A stretch of DNA of 8,393 nucleotides from Pseudomonadota bacterium. GTDB lineage: Bacteria; Desulfobacterota; Desulfobacteria; Desulfobacterales; Desulfobacteraceae. The notes beneath the pieces are model-generated. The model worked only from the letters and a program-made list of their open reading frames with translations. It searched no databases and had not been told where the DNA came from. The position numbers were made by a program, and so were the translations under genes. This document shows, in pieces, positions 1 to 6,992 of the stretch; position 1 is the stretch's first letter; each line of letters starts with the position of its first letter. The stretch spans positions 1 through 8,393 of the forward strand of contig JAHIVS010000121.1 of assembly GCA_018816605.1 (NCBI GenBank), written 5' to 3'.

Positions 1-1756
1 CCATTATGTTTCTCCGACTCTCCAGCAATTTTTTAAGGGAAAGGGGACCACCCGGCACGACTTCCATTTCATTGGCTAGGGTATGGGGGGTTGTCCTGAA
101 ATTTCCCACATAATAAATCTGCCCGGTCTTTGTATAGGGGCCCTCATCAATGGCATAGGTGAGGGCGATTTTTGCCTTGCCCGGTTCACTCTTTTTAATG
201 CCGGTCACCTGGCTGTGGGGATATCCCAGTTCTGAAATTTTTTGTTTGAGGCTGTTTTCATCATTTTGAATCATATACTCCCGAAAGGGGCGGCCCGGTT
301 TCAGGGATACCAGATCCAGGGCTGTTTCATGGGACAAGATTGACAACCCCTCAAATCGGACCGTGTCAACTTTTGTCTGAACACCTTCATCAATGACCAG
401 ATCAATCTCCACCGGCCTTATCCTTGTCCGCCCCTGATCGGAAACATCCAGAACACGGACATGCTTGTCAATTTTGATTTGGGTAAACCCTTCCCTCAAA
501 TAGCGTGCCCGGACAGCATTGATATCTTCATCAAGGGTTTTGGACACAAAGAGGCCACTCTTCCCGAGGCCGGATACCCGGGTCAGGATGTTTTTAAAGA
601 TTTCATTGTGTGAAAGGGCATGGTTGCCCCTTATCTGAAATTTGGAAACCTGGTACTGATCTCCTTCATCAATGTCAAGAATCACCTGCTTCACCAGGGG
701 CTGGGATGGGGTTTTCTCTTTTATCCGGGGCTGTATATTTGCATCCGGATACCCCTTCTGGGCATATTTTTCTTCCAGGTTCCGAATGCTTTTCCCCAAG
801 GCGAAATTGTTTTTATTGCCATCCCTGGACAGGGTCATCTGTTGGTTCAGGGTATAATCCCAAAATGTTTCATTGCCCTCAAAGCCGATACGGTACCGGG
901 GACCTTCATTAATATGAAAGGTGACATTCACCTCTTTTGTCTTCAGGTTTTTCACGGCCTCTGCCCTTACGCCCACATCGGCAAACCCTTTTTCCCGGTA
1001 AAATGCAATGAAATTTTTAACATCCTCATCCAGGTTCTTCTGGACAAATCGTCTGGCGCTGCCGAACAGGAGAGCGGATTTCCAGGTTTGGGTTCGAAGC
1101 TTCAACCGGGCTGAAGAAAAATGCACGTTCCCCTTTATCTCCACCTGATTGACCCTGAAAAAATCTTTCTTGTCAATGTGAACAGATACCACATAGTTTC
1201 CGTCTTCCCCCTCCCTGTGGGCGGACAGATCAACCTTGGGGTCAATAAATCCCCTTTTTTGAAACAGGGTGATCACCCGGATCTTCTGCTCTTCCAGACG
1301 CTCCCTGGAATAGGCATCCCCGGGATACAGGGTCATCACATTGATCACCTCCCGCTCAAACACGGGAAAGGCATTAAAAATCCGGATATTCTTGATCCGG
1401 CTGTAGGGAACCAGCTCAAATACAATTTCCACCCCCCGAAGGGTCTTCACGGGGTCCGGTACGTGGATGGACTGAAAAACAGCTGAATCGGAAAGACGGG
1501 CAATGGCCTGTTCCAGCAGACCAGGACCATACACATCACCGGGCCTGACCTGGATCAGGTCCCTGGCAACAGACTCCCAGAACCGGGTATCCGTTCCTGT
1601 TTCAAGGATCCGGATATCAATTTTCAATATTTTTTCCCCCGGGTCGTCCCCCTTTGCACCCCATACCGGTCCGGCAAAGACAACACCCAGGATGACCACA
1701 CACATCACCAGGATTTCAACCACTTTCGACCCGCTGTTGTTCTCCATACACTTCAT
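1..1756 (-). CDS. BamA/TamA-family (Omp85) outer membrane assembly protein, 3' end outside window
   Basis: Reading minus from the ATG at 1756 the frame stays open for 585 codons to the window edge, so the protein is partial. Residues about 12-34 form a signal peptide (hydrophobic 15-28, likely cut after VWGA at 34). Then come repeated POTRA domains at roughly 43-118, 119-199, 200-286, 287-366, 367-458, 459-540 and 541 onward. Domain junctions carry the usual acidic-glycine hinge (EGP 284-286, EGD 364-366, EGV 457-459, EGP 538-540), and domains have the YREKGF/YLREGF helix-strand signature. The 16-strand barrel must lie beyond base 1. POTRA domains face the periplasm and bind client or partner proteins during insertion into the outer membrane. 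The start is supported by AGGTGA at 1766-1761, four bases upstream, which contains the tamB stop codon; this implies translational coupling. The neighbour argues for a TamA role, but TamA normally has three POTRAs and BamA five, so I leave the symbol blank. Family certain; subfamily not. Confidence 0.93.
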   Translation of the reverse strand, partial: MKCMENNSGSKVVEILVMCVVILGVVFAGPVWGAKGDDPGEKILKIDIRILETGTDTRFWESVARDLIQVRPGDVYGPGLLEQAIARLSDSAVFQSIHVPDPVKTLRGVEIVFELVPYSRIKNIRIFNAFPVFEREVINVMTLYPGDAYSRERLEEQKIRVITLFQKRGFIDPKVDLSAHREGEDGNYVVSVHIDKKDFFRVNQVEIKGNVHFSSARLKLRTQTWKSALLFGSARRFVQKNLDEDVKNFIAFYREKGFADVGVRAEAVKNLKTKEVNVTFHINEGPRYRIGFEGNETFWDYTLNQQMTLSRDGNKNNFALGKSIRNLEEKYAQKGYPDANIQPRIKEKTPSQPLVKQVILDIDEGDQYQVSKFQIRGNHALSHNEIFKNILTRVSGLGKSGLFVSKTLDEDINAVRARYLREGFTQIKIDKHVRVLDVSDQGRTRIRPVEIDLVIDEGVQTKVDTVRFEGLSILSHETALDLVSLKPGRPFREYMIQNDENSLKQKISELGYPHSQVTGIKKSEPGKAKIALTYAIDEGPYTKTGQIYYVGNFRTTPHTLANEMEVVPGGPLSLKKLLESRRNIM

Positions 1757-1760
1757 GGGC

Positions 1761-4700
1761 TCACCTGAATTCCAGCCGGTATTTGAGTTCACCGCCAAAT
1801 CGTCCCCCTGTATCCTGATACCCGCTCATCAAAAGATGCTCCAGCAACTTATAATAGGTGGTCACCCGCTGGACCGTTTCCCCGTTTCTCACATCAGCCC
1901 CGTATTTGACGCTCATCTGCCGGGACAAATCGGTTCCGACCGTCACCTTGACACCCGGAGAACCTTTGCCCTCCTTATCTTCCGCATTGATCTCCAGATG
2001 CTCCAGTCCGGTGGCATCTTTCAAACTTTTCTGAAGGGAATCGGCCACCATACCGGCAAAAATTTCTTCCGGCGCAAACCGCCCTCCGCCTTCGGCTGCC
2101 CGAAGCTCCCGGGTAGTCTTGCCAAAGGCAATCAATGAAAGAATATCCCCGTGCTGCTCGGGCGGGATGGAAGAAAATTGTAGGTCCAGATTGTCCGGGG
2201 TTCCCGAAACGCCCATGGTGATGGTCCAGACCCGAATTTCCATTTCCCCTTCAATGTCGATGACGGGGTCAATTTTATAGGGATTTACAAAATCAATCAC
2301 CCCTTTTTTGACGTCAAACTCAACCCGCTGGAAATGGATACGCCCGGAATCCACCTGGGCACGGCCGGCCAGGACCGGGGCGGCCGCCGTCCCCTGGATC
2401 GTCAGGTCCGGACTCACCTCAAGAAAGACCAGGTTGTTGTCAACCACCAGCGGCTCCCGCCGGGTGATATCAATATTCAGGCCAATGGTTTTTAGAAAAT
2501 CCGATGGTTTTTCTTCTCCGGGAGGTGTCATTTCCCTTGTCCGCCGGGTGGCCGCATCAACGAGGTTCAGTTCGACATCTTTGGTATATTTGCCGTCCAG
2601 CAGTACAATCTGTCCGGCCAGTGCAGACGCCTGATCTGTCCCGGAAAAGGTCAGGCCGCAGTTGAGACGAAGTTCCATCAGATCCGGGATATCCAGGGCC
2701 AGCTGTTGGGCATCAAGCTTAAAATCAAATGTTTCGGCACGCCATTGGCGCATGTTGACCCTGCCCCCAACATCAAATCGGCTCTGGTCCAGATACCCCT
2801 TGAACGCCAGAATCTCAATTTTGTCCGGGGTAAACTGAATGCGGCCTTCCATATTCTTGAATTTTTGTTCCAGCCCGTTCACCGACATTCCCAATTGCTT
2901 GAACAAAAGATCTCCCTGGAACAGGGGGTCGGAAACAGAACCCTTGAGAAAAGCGCTCACCTGTATCAGGCCGGTGGCAGATTCAATGTTCCCCAAAAAA
3001 GAGGTGATCATTTCCAGGGGGATATCTCCCCGGGTCTCAACATCAAGACCGCCTTCAAGATCCCCATTCCCCTTGAGCGTGAGGCTGCTTTTTTCCAGCA
3101 GATCAATCCGGGCGGGCAAAAGCCGCCATTGCCCGTTTTCCAGGGATATGTCTGCTTCTTTTGACCAGAGAAAGGGCTTGTTTTCAAGAAAAACCTTGAT
3201 CTTGGAAAAACGGGCAGATGCCCGGACCTGATCCAGCCGGTCTGCCTGTCCTTTTGCCCGGACCTGACCCGACACCGCACCGGTAAACCCGGGCTTGTCC
3301 AGCAATAAAAAATAGGGAGACAGGTTGAGGTCTTGGGCGTCCAGGGCCAGGGAAAAAGCCTTGGTGTCCAGATCATATTCTCCTTCCATGTCCGGTCCCA
3401 GATTCCCCTTTATCCCCAGGCGCCTGTGTGCAAATTCAACCTCAAAGGCCATGGGTTTTTGTTTTTCCTTTGAAATGACAAATTCTTTCAGACAGATATG
3501 CCCCTTGACCTGGGGATCATCAAACCGGCCCCGGGCGGTCAGGTCCACAGACAGACGGCCGCTGTCCATTCCCCTTTTTCCCAACAGATCCACACAGGTC
3601 AGATCAAAATCCTGGGCCGTCACACGCATATCAAAGGTTTCCTCCAAAGGGTGGGTCTGACCTTTGGCACTGACCACGGCACCGGGGCGCACCTGTATAT
3701 CCAATCGGGCAATTTCCACGCTCCGGTCCTGCAGGCGTGTCTTTAGGGAAAAACCGTCAATTTCCTGTTTCTGAAGCGTTAAAGAACGGCCCGTAACATT
3801 CAGAACACCCCCGGGATTTGAAAGGGGTCCGTTGAACTGCCCGTCAAGGGAGATGCGGCCAGTCATGTCGGGAAAAAAATCTTCCAGGAAAACAGCGTTT
3901 CCGGCCACTGACAATTGAATCTTTGGATCCTTTGCCAGAACGTTCTTTTCCCATAAATTTATTGATCCCCGGGCCTGGAAAAAAGAGTTCCTTTTTTTTA
4001 GTGACAGCTTGTCCAGGCGAACCCGCCCGTCTTTTTCAAGGTCGGCCTCCAAACCCATCTCCCCCAAAGAGGTTCCATTGATTTCCAGGTTTGTGGCAAC
4101 AGCGGACAGGGAAACGGACGGACGGGCCAAAGGACCGTCGACAGCTGCGGCAGCTTTCAATTTTCCCCTCGCATTCACAGGGACGAACCCGTCCAGCACC
4201 CCCATATCCCCTGCTTCAAGATTAAGATTGCCCACCACTTCCATGGCAAAAATATCGACCTGCCCCTGACCGGTCAGAACCAGGTCAGGCCCGGTCAGGC
4301 GGAGGTGGCGGAGGTGTGCGATTTTTTTGTCCAGCCCGATCTCTGCCCGCAGATCGGCATCCGCCGGCGCTTTCATCCCGGGGAGCCAAAGTCCTGTGGC
4401 ACTGACCTGTGCCGTCAGATCCGCCTTGATTTTTTCAACATCAATCCCCCTGCCCCCGAACCGGATCCGGGATGACAGGCGGCCTTTGGTTTTGGGCTCC
4501 ATTTTTACCAGGGCTGAAAAGGGCACCCCATCCATGGCGGCAATTCCGCCATAGGAGATCCGGTCCAGGTCAAAGGGCTTTTGGAACCCATCGGCAAACG
4601 CCTTGGCAAGGTCCACCTCCCCTTCCAGGGACAGATTGCCCAAACCGGAAGAAAGCCGGGAGGGCAGCACCGTTATCCGTCGATTTTCCATCTTCCATTG

Positions 4701-5726
4701 AATCAGGACATCCCGGAACAGCTCTTGTTCAAATTTTATCTTTTCTCCTGAAAAAACGGCCGTCATATTCGGGTTGTCCAGCCTGCCATTGACAGACAGG
4801 TCGGCCTTGATTTTTCCTTTGGGAAAGGGCCCCTTTATTCCTGCGGCCGCGGCTGAAGGTTCCAGCCCGATGTTGGATGCCAGGCGGATATCCAGAAAAG
4901 GCTGGCCGAATGCATCCTCGATTTTGCCCTGGATGCTAAGGTCAAGCGCGCTTGTGTCGGCCTGTACAAGGATATCAAAAAACCCGCCATCCCTGAAATC
5001 TGTCTGGATGCGGGAGGGGTTGATCCGGAAGGATTGTCCCTGGGAGGTAAGATTCCCGGCCTCAAATTTTGCCCCAATCCGGGCGGATGTGTTCAACAGG
5101 TCAACATCTGATACCCGGACATCCATCCCCGAGACCCGGAGGTCCAGGTCTTTGCCAGGCATCTTGAATGCAAGGGTTCCCTTTTCCAAAACAAGCTCGG
5201 TGACAATGATATTGAACCCAAGGGGATGGGATGGGGTTTCCGGTGAAGACGGGTTGTCAGGCACAACGGCTGACACAAGATCCACAGACCCGTCTTCTTG
5301 TATCTGAAGATCCACCCCAAAGGAATTGACACGAACCGATGGCAAACACACTTCTCCTGCAAGCAGCCGGGCCCAGGATAGATGAACTTCCAGTTCCCCT
5401 GCACGGACCAGCCTTTTTTTGTCAGGCCCCTCAAGAAGAATCCCCCCAAGCAAAACCCGGCCAGCGAACATGTCCACATCCAGTTTTTCGAGGGAAACAT
5501 GGCCGGGAATGGCTTGATTGACAAAGCCCAAGAGAAGCTTTCTGCAGGTGTCTGTTTCCAGAAAAACAATACCCGCCCACAGGACAGCCAACACCATACC
5601 GCAAACAAGTCCCGCAATCCTAATGACCCTGCCTTTTGGATTCAACCTCGTGCCTGCCATTTTTTCTATCCCTGTCCGGAAATTCTCCCTTAAATCTTTA
5701 AAAAAAGACCGCCCATAAGCCGCCAT
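1761..5726 (-). CDS. tamB: TamB, translocation and assembly module inner-membrane/periplasmic subunit
   Basis: 1321 residues, close to the roughly 1260 of E. coli TamB. A single N-terminal membrane anchor (about residues 37-56) is followed by a very long periplasmic stretch of short alternating polar/hydrophobic strands. This fits the AsmA-like beta-taco groove that bridges inner and outer membranes and is thought to conduct lipid or help insert outer-membrane proteins. The C-terminal DUF490/TamB domain covers about the last 350 residues. It includes DILSLIAFGK (G at 1202) and the closing YYKLLEHLLMSGYQ ... YRLEFR strands that contact the Omp85 partner. The next gene starts four bases after the stop. 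Start choice is uncertain: the ATG at 5726 has no visible Shine-Dalgarno, whereas the in-frame ATG at 5660 (residue 23) has AGGGA eight bases upstream and gives a more usual N terminus of 1299 residues with the anchor near residues 15-34. The coordinates given are the outer limit. Confidence 0.93.
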   Translation of the reverse strand: MAAYGRSFFKDLRENFRTGIEKMAGTRLNPKGRVIRIAGLVCGMVLAVLWAGIVFLETDTCRKLLLGFVNQAIPGHVSLEKLDVDMFAGRVLLGGILLEGPDKKRLVRAGELEVHLSWARLLAGEVCLPSVRVNSFGVDLQIQEDGSVDLVSAVVPDNPSSPETPSHPLGFNIIVTELVLEKGTLAFKMPGKDLDLRVSGMDVRVSDVDLLNTSARIGAKFEAGNLTSQGQSFRINPSRIQTDFRDGGFFDILVQADTSALDLSIQGKIEDAFGQPFLDIRLASNIGLEPSAAAAGIKGPFPKGKIKADLSVNGRLDNPNMTAVFSGEKIKFEQELFRDVLIQWKMENRRITVLPSRLSSGLGNLSLEGEVDLAKAFADGFQKPFDLDRISYGGIAAMDGVPFSALVKMEPKTKGRLSSRIRFGGRGIDVEKIKADLTAQVSATGLWLPGMKAPADADLRAEIGLDKKIAHLRHLRLTGPDLVLTGQGQVDIFAMEVVGNLNLEAGDMGVLDGFVPVNARGKLKAAAAVDGPLARPSVSLSAVATNLEINGTSLGEMGLEADLEKDGRVRLDKLSLKKRNSFFQARGSINLWEKNVLAKDPKIQLSVAGNAVFLEDFFPDMTGRISLDGQFNGPLSNPGGVLNVTGRSLTLQKQEIDGFSLKTRLQDRSVEIARLDIQVRPGAVVSAKGQTHPLEETFDMRVTAQDFDLTCVDLLGKRGMDSGRLSVDLTARGRFDDPQVKGHICLKEFVISKEKQKPMAFEVEFAHRRLGIKGNLGPDMEGEYDLDTKAFSLALDAQDLNLSPYFLLLDKPGFTGAVSGQVRAKGQADRLDQVRASARFSKIKVFLENKPFLWSKEADISLENGQWRLLPARIDLLEKSSLTLKGNGDLEGGLDVETRGDIPLEMITSFLGNIESATGLIQVSAFLKGSVSDPLFQGDLLFKQLGMSVNGLEQKFKNMEGRIQFTPDKIEILAFKGYLDQSRFDVGGRVNMRQWRAETFDFKLDAQQLALDIPDLMELRLNCGLTFSGTDQASALAGQIVLLDGKYTKDVELNLVDAATRRTREMTPPGEEKPSDFLKTIGLNIDITRREPLVVDNNLVFLEVSPDLTIQGTAAAPVLAGRAQVDSGRIHFQRVEFDVKKGVIDFVNPYKIDPVIDIEGEMEIRVWTITMGVSGTPDNLDLQFSSIPPEQHGDILSLIAFGKTTRELRAAEGGGRFAPEEIFAGMVADSLQKSLKDATGLEHLEINAEDKEGKGSPGVKVTVGTDLSRQMSVKYGADVRNGETVQRVTTYYKLLEHLLMSGYQDTGGRFGGELKYRLEFR

Positions 5727-5732
5727 CCAAAT

Positions 5733-5762
5733 CGTATACTCTGTGGGTTGTTTTTAACACAA
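5733..5762 (-). promoter_or_regulatory. Weak candidate promoter before tamB
   Basis: On the minus strand TTGTGT (5762-5757) and TATACG (5738-5733) are separated by 18 bases. Each half matches the sigma-70 consensus only partly (3/6 and 4/6). If used, transcription would begin near 5726, at the outermost tamB ATG; this would favour the internal start at 5660, which has the better ribosome binding site. It could easily be chance. Confidence 0.2.
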
Positions 5763-5811
5763 AAATTTTCTTCTTTTTTTGTCATCCTCTTCCAGACAAT
5801 GGGGACAACAC

Positions 5812-6234
5812 TCAGAAACCCTTGAACCGAAAAGGGCGCACCCGGTTTTTCCTTCGGATCCAATTCAAGGAGGCCTGCACTTTTTCCAGGCCGAGAAGCC
5901 ACTGCTCTGCTTTTTTCTTTCCAGGAAAATCCATGAGCACCACGCCGAAAAAAATGGTGATAAGCCCCTGTCCCGGTATGAACAACAGCACAAACCCCAG
6001 CAAGATCAATCCGGCCCCGGCTGCATTTTTTGCGATACTTGCCACAACCCGGAACAATATCGATTCCTGCCTTTGTTTTTTTTGGAGCGGTTCAATGAAA
6101 TAATCTTCCGGCATCCTGCACACAATCCAGGGAACCAGCGCAACACCGGACACAAAGGCAACAAAGGAAAATACCGAAAAAACAGCCATCACCCCCTGGT
6201 ACTCTTTTATTATATCCAGTATGTATTCCATCAT
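5812..6234 (-). CDS. Small membrane protein with PGPGW-like motif
   Basis: 140 residues. Hydrophobic segments lie at about 15-38, 71-86 and 91-101, with a basic C terminus (WIRRKNRVRPFRF). The sequence IPGQG at 86-90, directly followed by a hydrophobic helix and DFPGKK at 102-107, resembles the PGPGW family of small transmembrane proteins (LPGPGW-type turn between two helices). The final W is replaced by L here, so membership is a motif-based inference. No function is established for this family. Start: tandem ATG codons at 6234 and 6231, with AGGG at 6245-6242 seven bases upstream of the first. It lies 85 bases upstream of the outermost tamB start on the same strand, with no terminator visible between them, so co-transcription with tamB and the Omp85 gene is likely. 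On its 5' side it is separated from the tRNA gene by an intrinsic terminator, so its own promoter was not located. Confidence 0.85.
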   Translation of the reverse strand: MMEYILDIIKEYQGVMAVFSVFSFVAFVSGVALVPWIVCRMPEDYFIEPLQKKQRQESILFRVVASIAKNAAGAGLILLGFVLLFIPGQGLITIFFGVVLMDFPGKKKAEQWLLGLEKVQASLNWIRRKNRVRPFRFKGF

Positions 6235-6248
6235 TAAAATACCCTGAT

Positions 6249-6286
6249 AAAAAAAGGATTCTTAAGAAATTTTCCCAAGAACCCTT
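6249..6286 (-). terminator. Intrinsic terminator downstream of tRNA-Arg
   Basis: On the minus strand AAGGGTTCTT (6286-6277) and AAGAATCCTT (6263-6254) form a 10 bp stem with one G-U pair and a 13-base loop, followed by a run of T (complement of A 6249-6255). It begins nine bases after the tRNA CCA end, as expected for the end of a single-gene tRNA transcript. It sits just in front of the ribosome binding site of the PGPGW-like gene. Confidence 0.75.
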
Positions 6287-6294
6287 GATATGAG

Positions 6295-6371
6295 TGGCGC
6301 GCCCGGAGGGATTCGAACCCCCGACCTATGGATTCGAAGTCCAGCGCTCTATCCAGCTGAGCTACGGGCGC
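6295..6371 (-). tRNA. tRNA-Arg(UCG), CCA encoded
   Basis: A full 77-nt cloverleaf can be folded by eye. The acceptor stem GCGCCCG/CGGGCGC is perfect, with discriminator G and an encoded CCA (6297-6295). The D arm is GCTC/GAGC, the anticodon loop CTTCGAA has anticodon TCG at 6337-6335, the variable loop is AGGTC, and the T arm GGGGG/CCCTC surrounds TTCGAAT. It reads CGA and, by wobble, other CGN codons. The bottom pair of the anticodon stem (27-43) is a C-U mismatch, which does not prevent function in many tRNAs. It has its own promoter upstream and a terminator downstream. Its 5' side marks the change from the conserved envelope genes to AT-rich accessory DNA. Confidence 0.96.
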
Positions 6372-6392
6372 ACAAGGTGGCGAATTTGAACT

Positions 6393-6421
6393 TAAATAGC
6401 ATACCCAGGGGCTTTATGCAA
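6393..6421 (-). promoter_or_regulatory. Probable promoter of the tRNA-Arg gene
   Basis: On the minus strand TTGCAT (6421-6416) and an extended -10 TGC-TATTTA (6401-6393) are separated by 17 bases. The predicted start near 6387 leaves a leader of about 16 bases before the mature tRNA end at 6371. Spacing and the TGn extension are good; hexamer matches are modest. Confidence 0.45.
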
Positions 6422-6466
6422 GATCTGAAGAGCCTTTTGCGGCTTGATTTTTCACTGGTGTGGATG

Positions 6467-6502
6467 ATGGTTCAATCTGCCGTGACGGCGACTTTGAACC
6501 AT
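6467..6502. repeat. 36-bp interrupted inverted repeat
   Basis: ATGGTTCAA (6467-6475) and TTGAACCAT (6494-6502) are perfect 9-base arms. Between them GCCGTGACGGC (6479-6489) is itself palindromic around a central G. The result is a two-tier hairpin or operator-like element with short unpaired stretches (TCT and GACT) between tiers. It is followed on the plus strand by TTTGTTTTTATTG, which is T-rich but not a clean terminator tail. No transcript is known to enter it from the left on the plus strand. Function unknown; possibilities are a leftover mobile-element end, a protein-binding site or a weak terminator. Confidence 0.6.
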
Positions 6503-6709
6503 TTGTTTTTATTGATTTTTCAAACAGCCGTTCACCATTTTACTCAACTTTCGGACTTCGGCTTTGGAGGAACGGGTCAGGCTTTTTTTATTGTGCTTTT
6601 TATCAATCTTTCAGTATCAGACTTAAAAAAATGCAACAAAGCCTGCTGGTCTGCTGGAAAATGAATTTACAGAAACACTTTTACACTATTGATAGCTATA
6701 GAACTGTAT

Positions 6710-6729
6710 GGCAATACTTCAGTATTGCC
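6710..6729. repeat. 20-bp perfect inverted repeat
   Basis: GGCAATACT and AGTATTGCC flank a central TC, giving nine perfect base pairs (eight if a four-base loop TTCA is allowed). There is no following T run, so it is not a standard intrinsic terminator. It could be a dimeric regulator site or an RNA hairpin. It lies 25 bases upstream of a consensus extended -10 at 6751-6759. Confidence 0.6.
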
Positions 6730-6750
6730 CTATTGGGGACATCAGCCATT

Positions 6751-6759
6751 TGTTATAAT
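6751..6759 (+). promoter_or_regulatory. Consensus extended -10 element
   Basis: TGTTATAAT is a perfect TGn plus TATAAT extended -10. A -35 at normal distance is poor (TATTGG at 6731-6736, spacing 17), but extended -10 promoters tolerate this. A start near 6766 would give a leader of about 227 bases to the exported hydrolase gene at 6993, and the 20-bp palindrome would lie across the -35 and upstream region as a possible operator. Only sequence likeness supports it. Confidence 0.35.
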
Positions 6760-6934
6760 GCCTGTCAGCCATGTTATGGGTGTTGCGACGGCTTTATTCT
6801 TTTATATTGGAGCCAAATATATTCAAAGATGTTCCAGACAGCGGTTTGATATTGACCCTCAATCTATTACTTGATAACAGACAAAAGAAATTACGTGGAT
6901 ATGATACTTAATCCCAACAAGTGAAATGCTGACG

Positions 6935-6948
6935 TGCGGTAAACCGCA
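6935..6948 (+). other. Small hairpin in the leader of the hydrolase gene
   Basis: TGCGG and CCGCA pair around the loop TAAA, 44 bases upstream of the ATG at 6993. The rest of this 6875-6992 gap is AT-rich and holds a TATGAT -10-like hexamer at 6900-6905, but no matching -35 at normal spacing (TTGATA at 6871-6876 is 23 bases away). I see no riboswitch or small RNA that I can name. Confidence 0.35.
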
Positions 6949-6992
6949 GATTTCAATTTCAACATCGATAAAATTATTTAATTGGAAACAAA

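Larger units (their letters stand above)
6665..6874 (+). pseudogene. Possible C-terminal remnant of a membrane protein
   Basis: Directly after a TGA at 6662-6664 the same frame is open for 69 codons to a TGA at 6872. The only usable initiation codon near its start is a TTG at 6689 without a ribosome binding site. The translation has one convincing transmembrane helix (FVIMPVSHVMGVATALFFYIGA), followed by a basic patch (KYIQRCSRQR) and a short tail, as at the C terminus of a multi-pass protein. I do not recognise the family. Lack of a start, the stop just upstream and two inverted repeats nearby suggest a decayed gene end; a chance open frame in AT-rich DNA cannot be excluded. Confidence 0.3.

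Noticed and set aside
610..5718. Numerous plus-strand open frames opposite the Omp85 and tamB genes
   Set aside because: They are antisense shadows of long, continuous genes whose minus-strand translations show clear domains.
6295..6320. Phage or island attachment site at the tRNA 3' end
   Set aside because: The AT-rich DNA is on the other (5') side of the tRNA, no integrase gene is present and no second copy of the tRNA end is seen in the window.
6290..6664. Plus-strand open frame starting MSGAPGGIRTPDLWIRSP
   Set aside because: Its first third is the antisense of tRNA-Arg; GGIRTPDLWIRSPALY is a well-known false protein produced by translating tRNA genes. The remainder has no ribosome binding site or recognised domain.
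6460..6849. Plus-strand 129-codon open frame
   Set aside because: No ribosome binding site, odd composition rich in Cys, Phe and Tyr, and it crosses both inverted repeats. The other frame gives a better membrane-protein-like tail.
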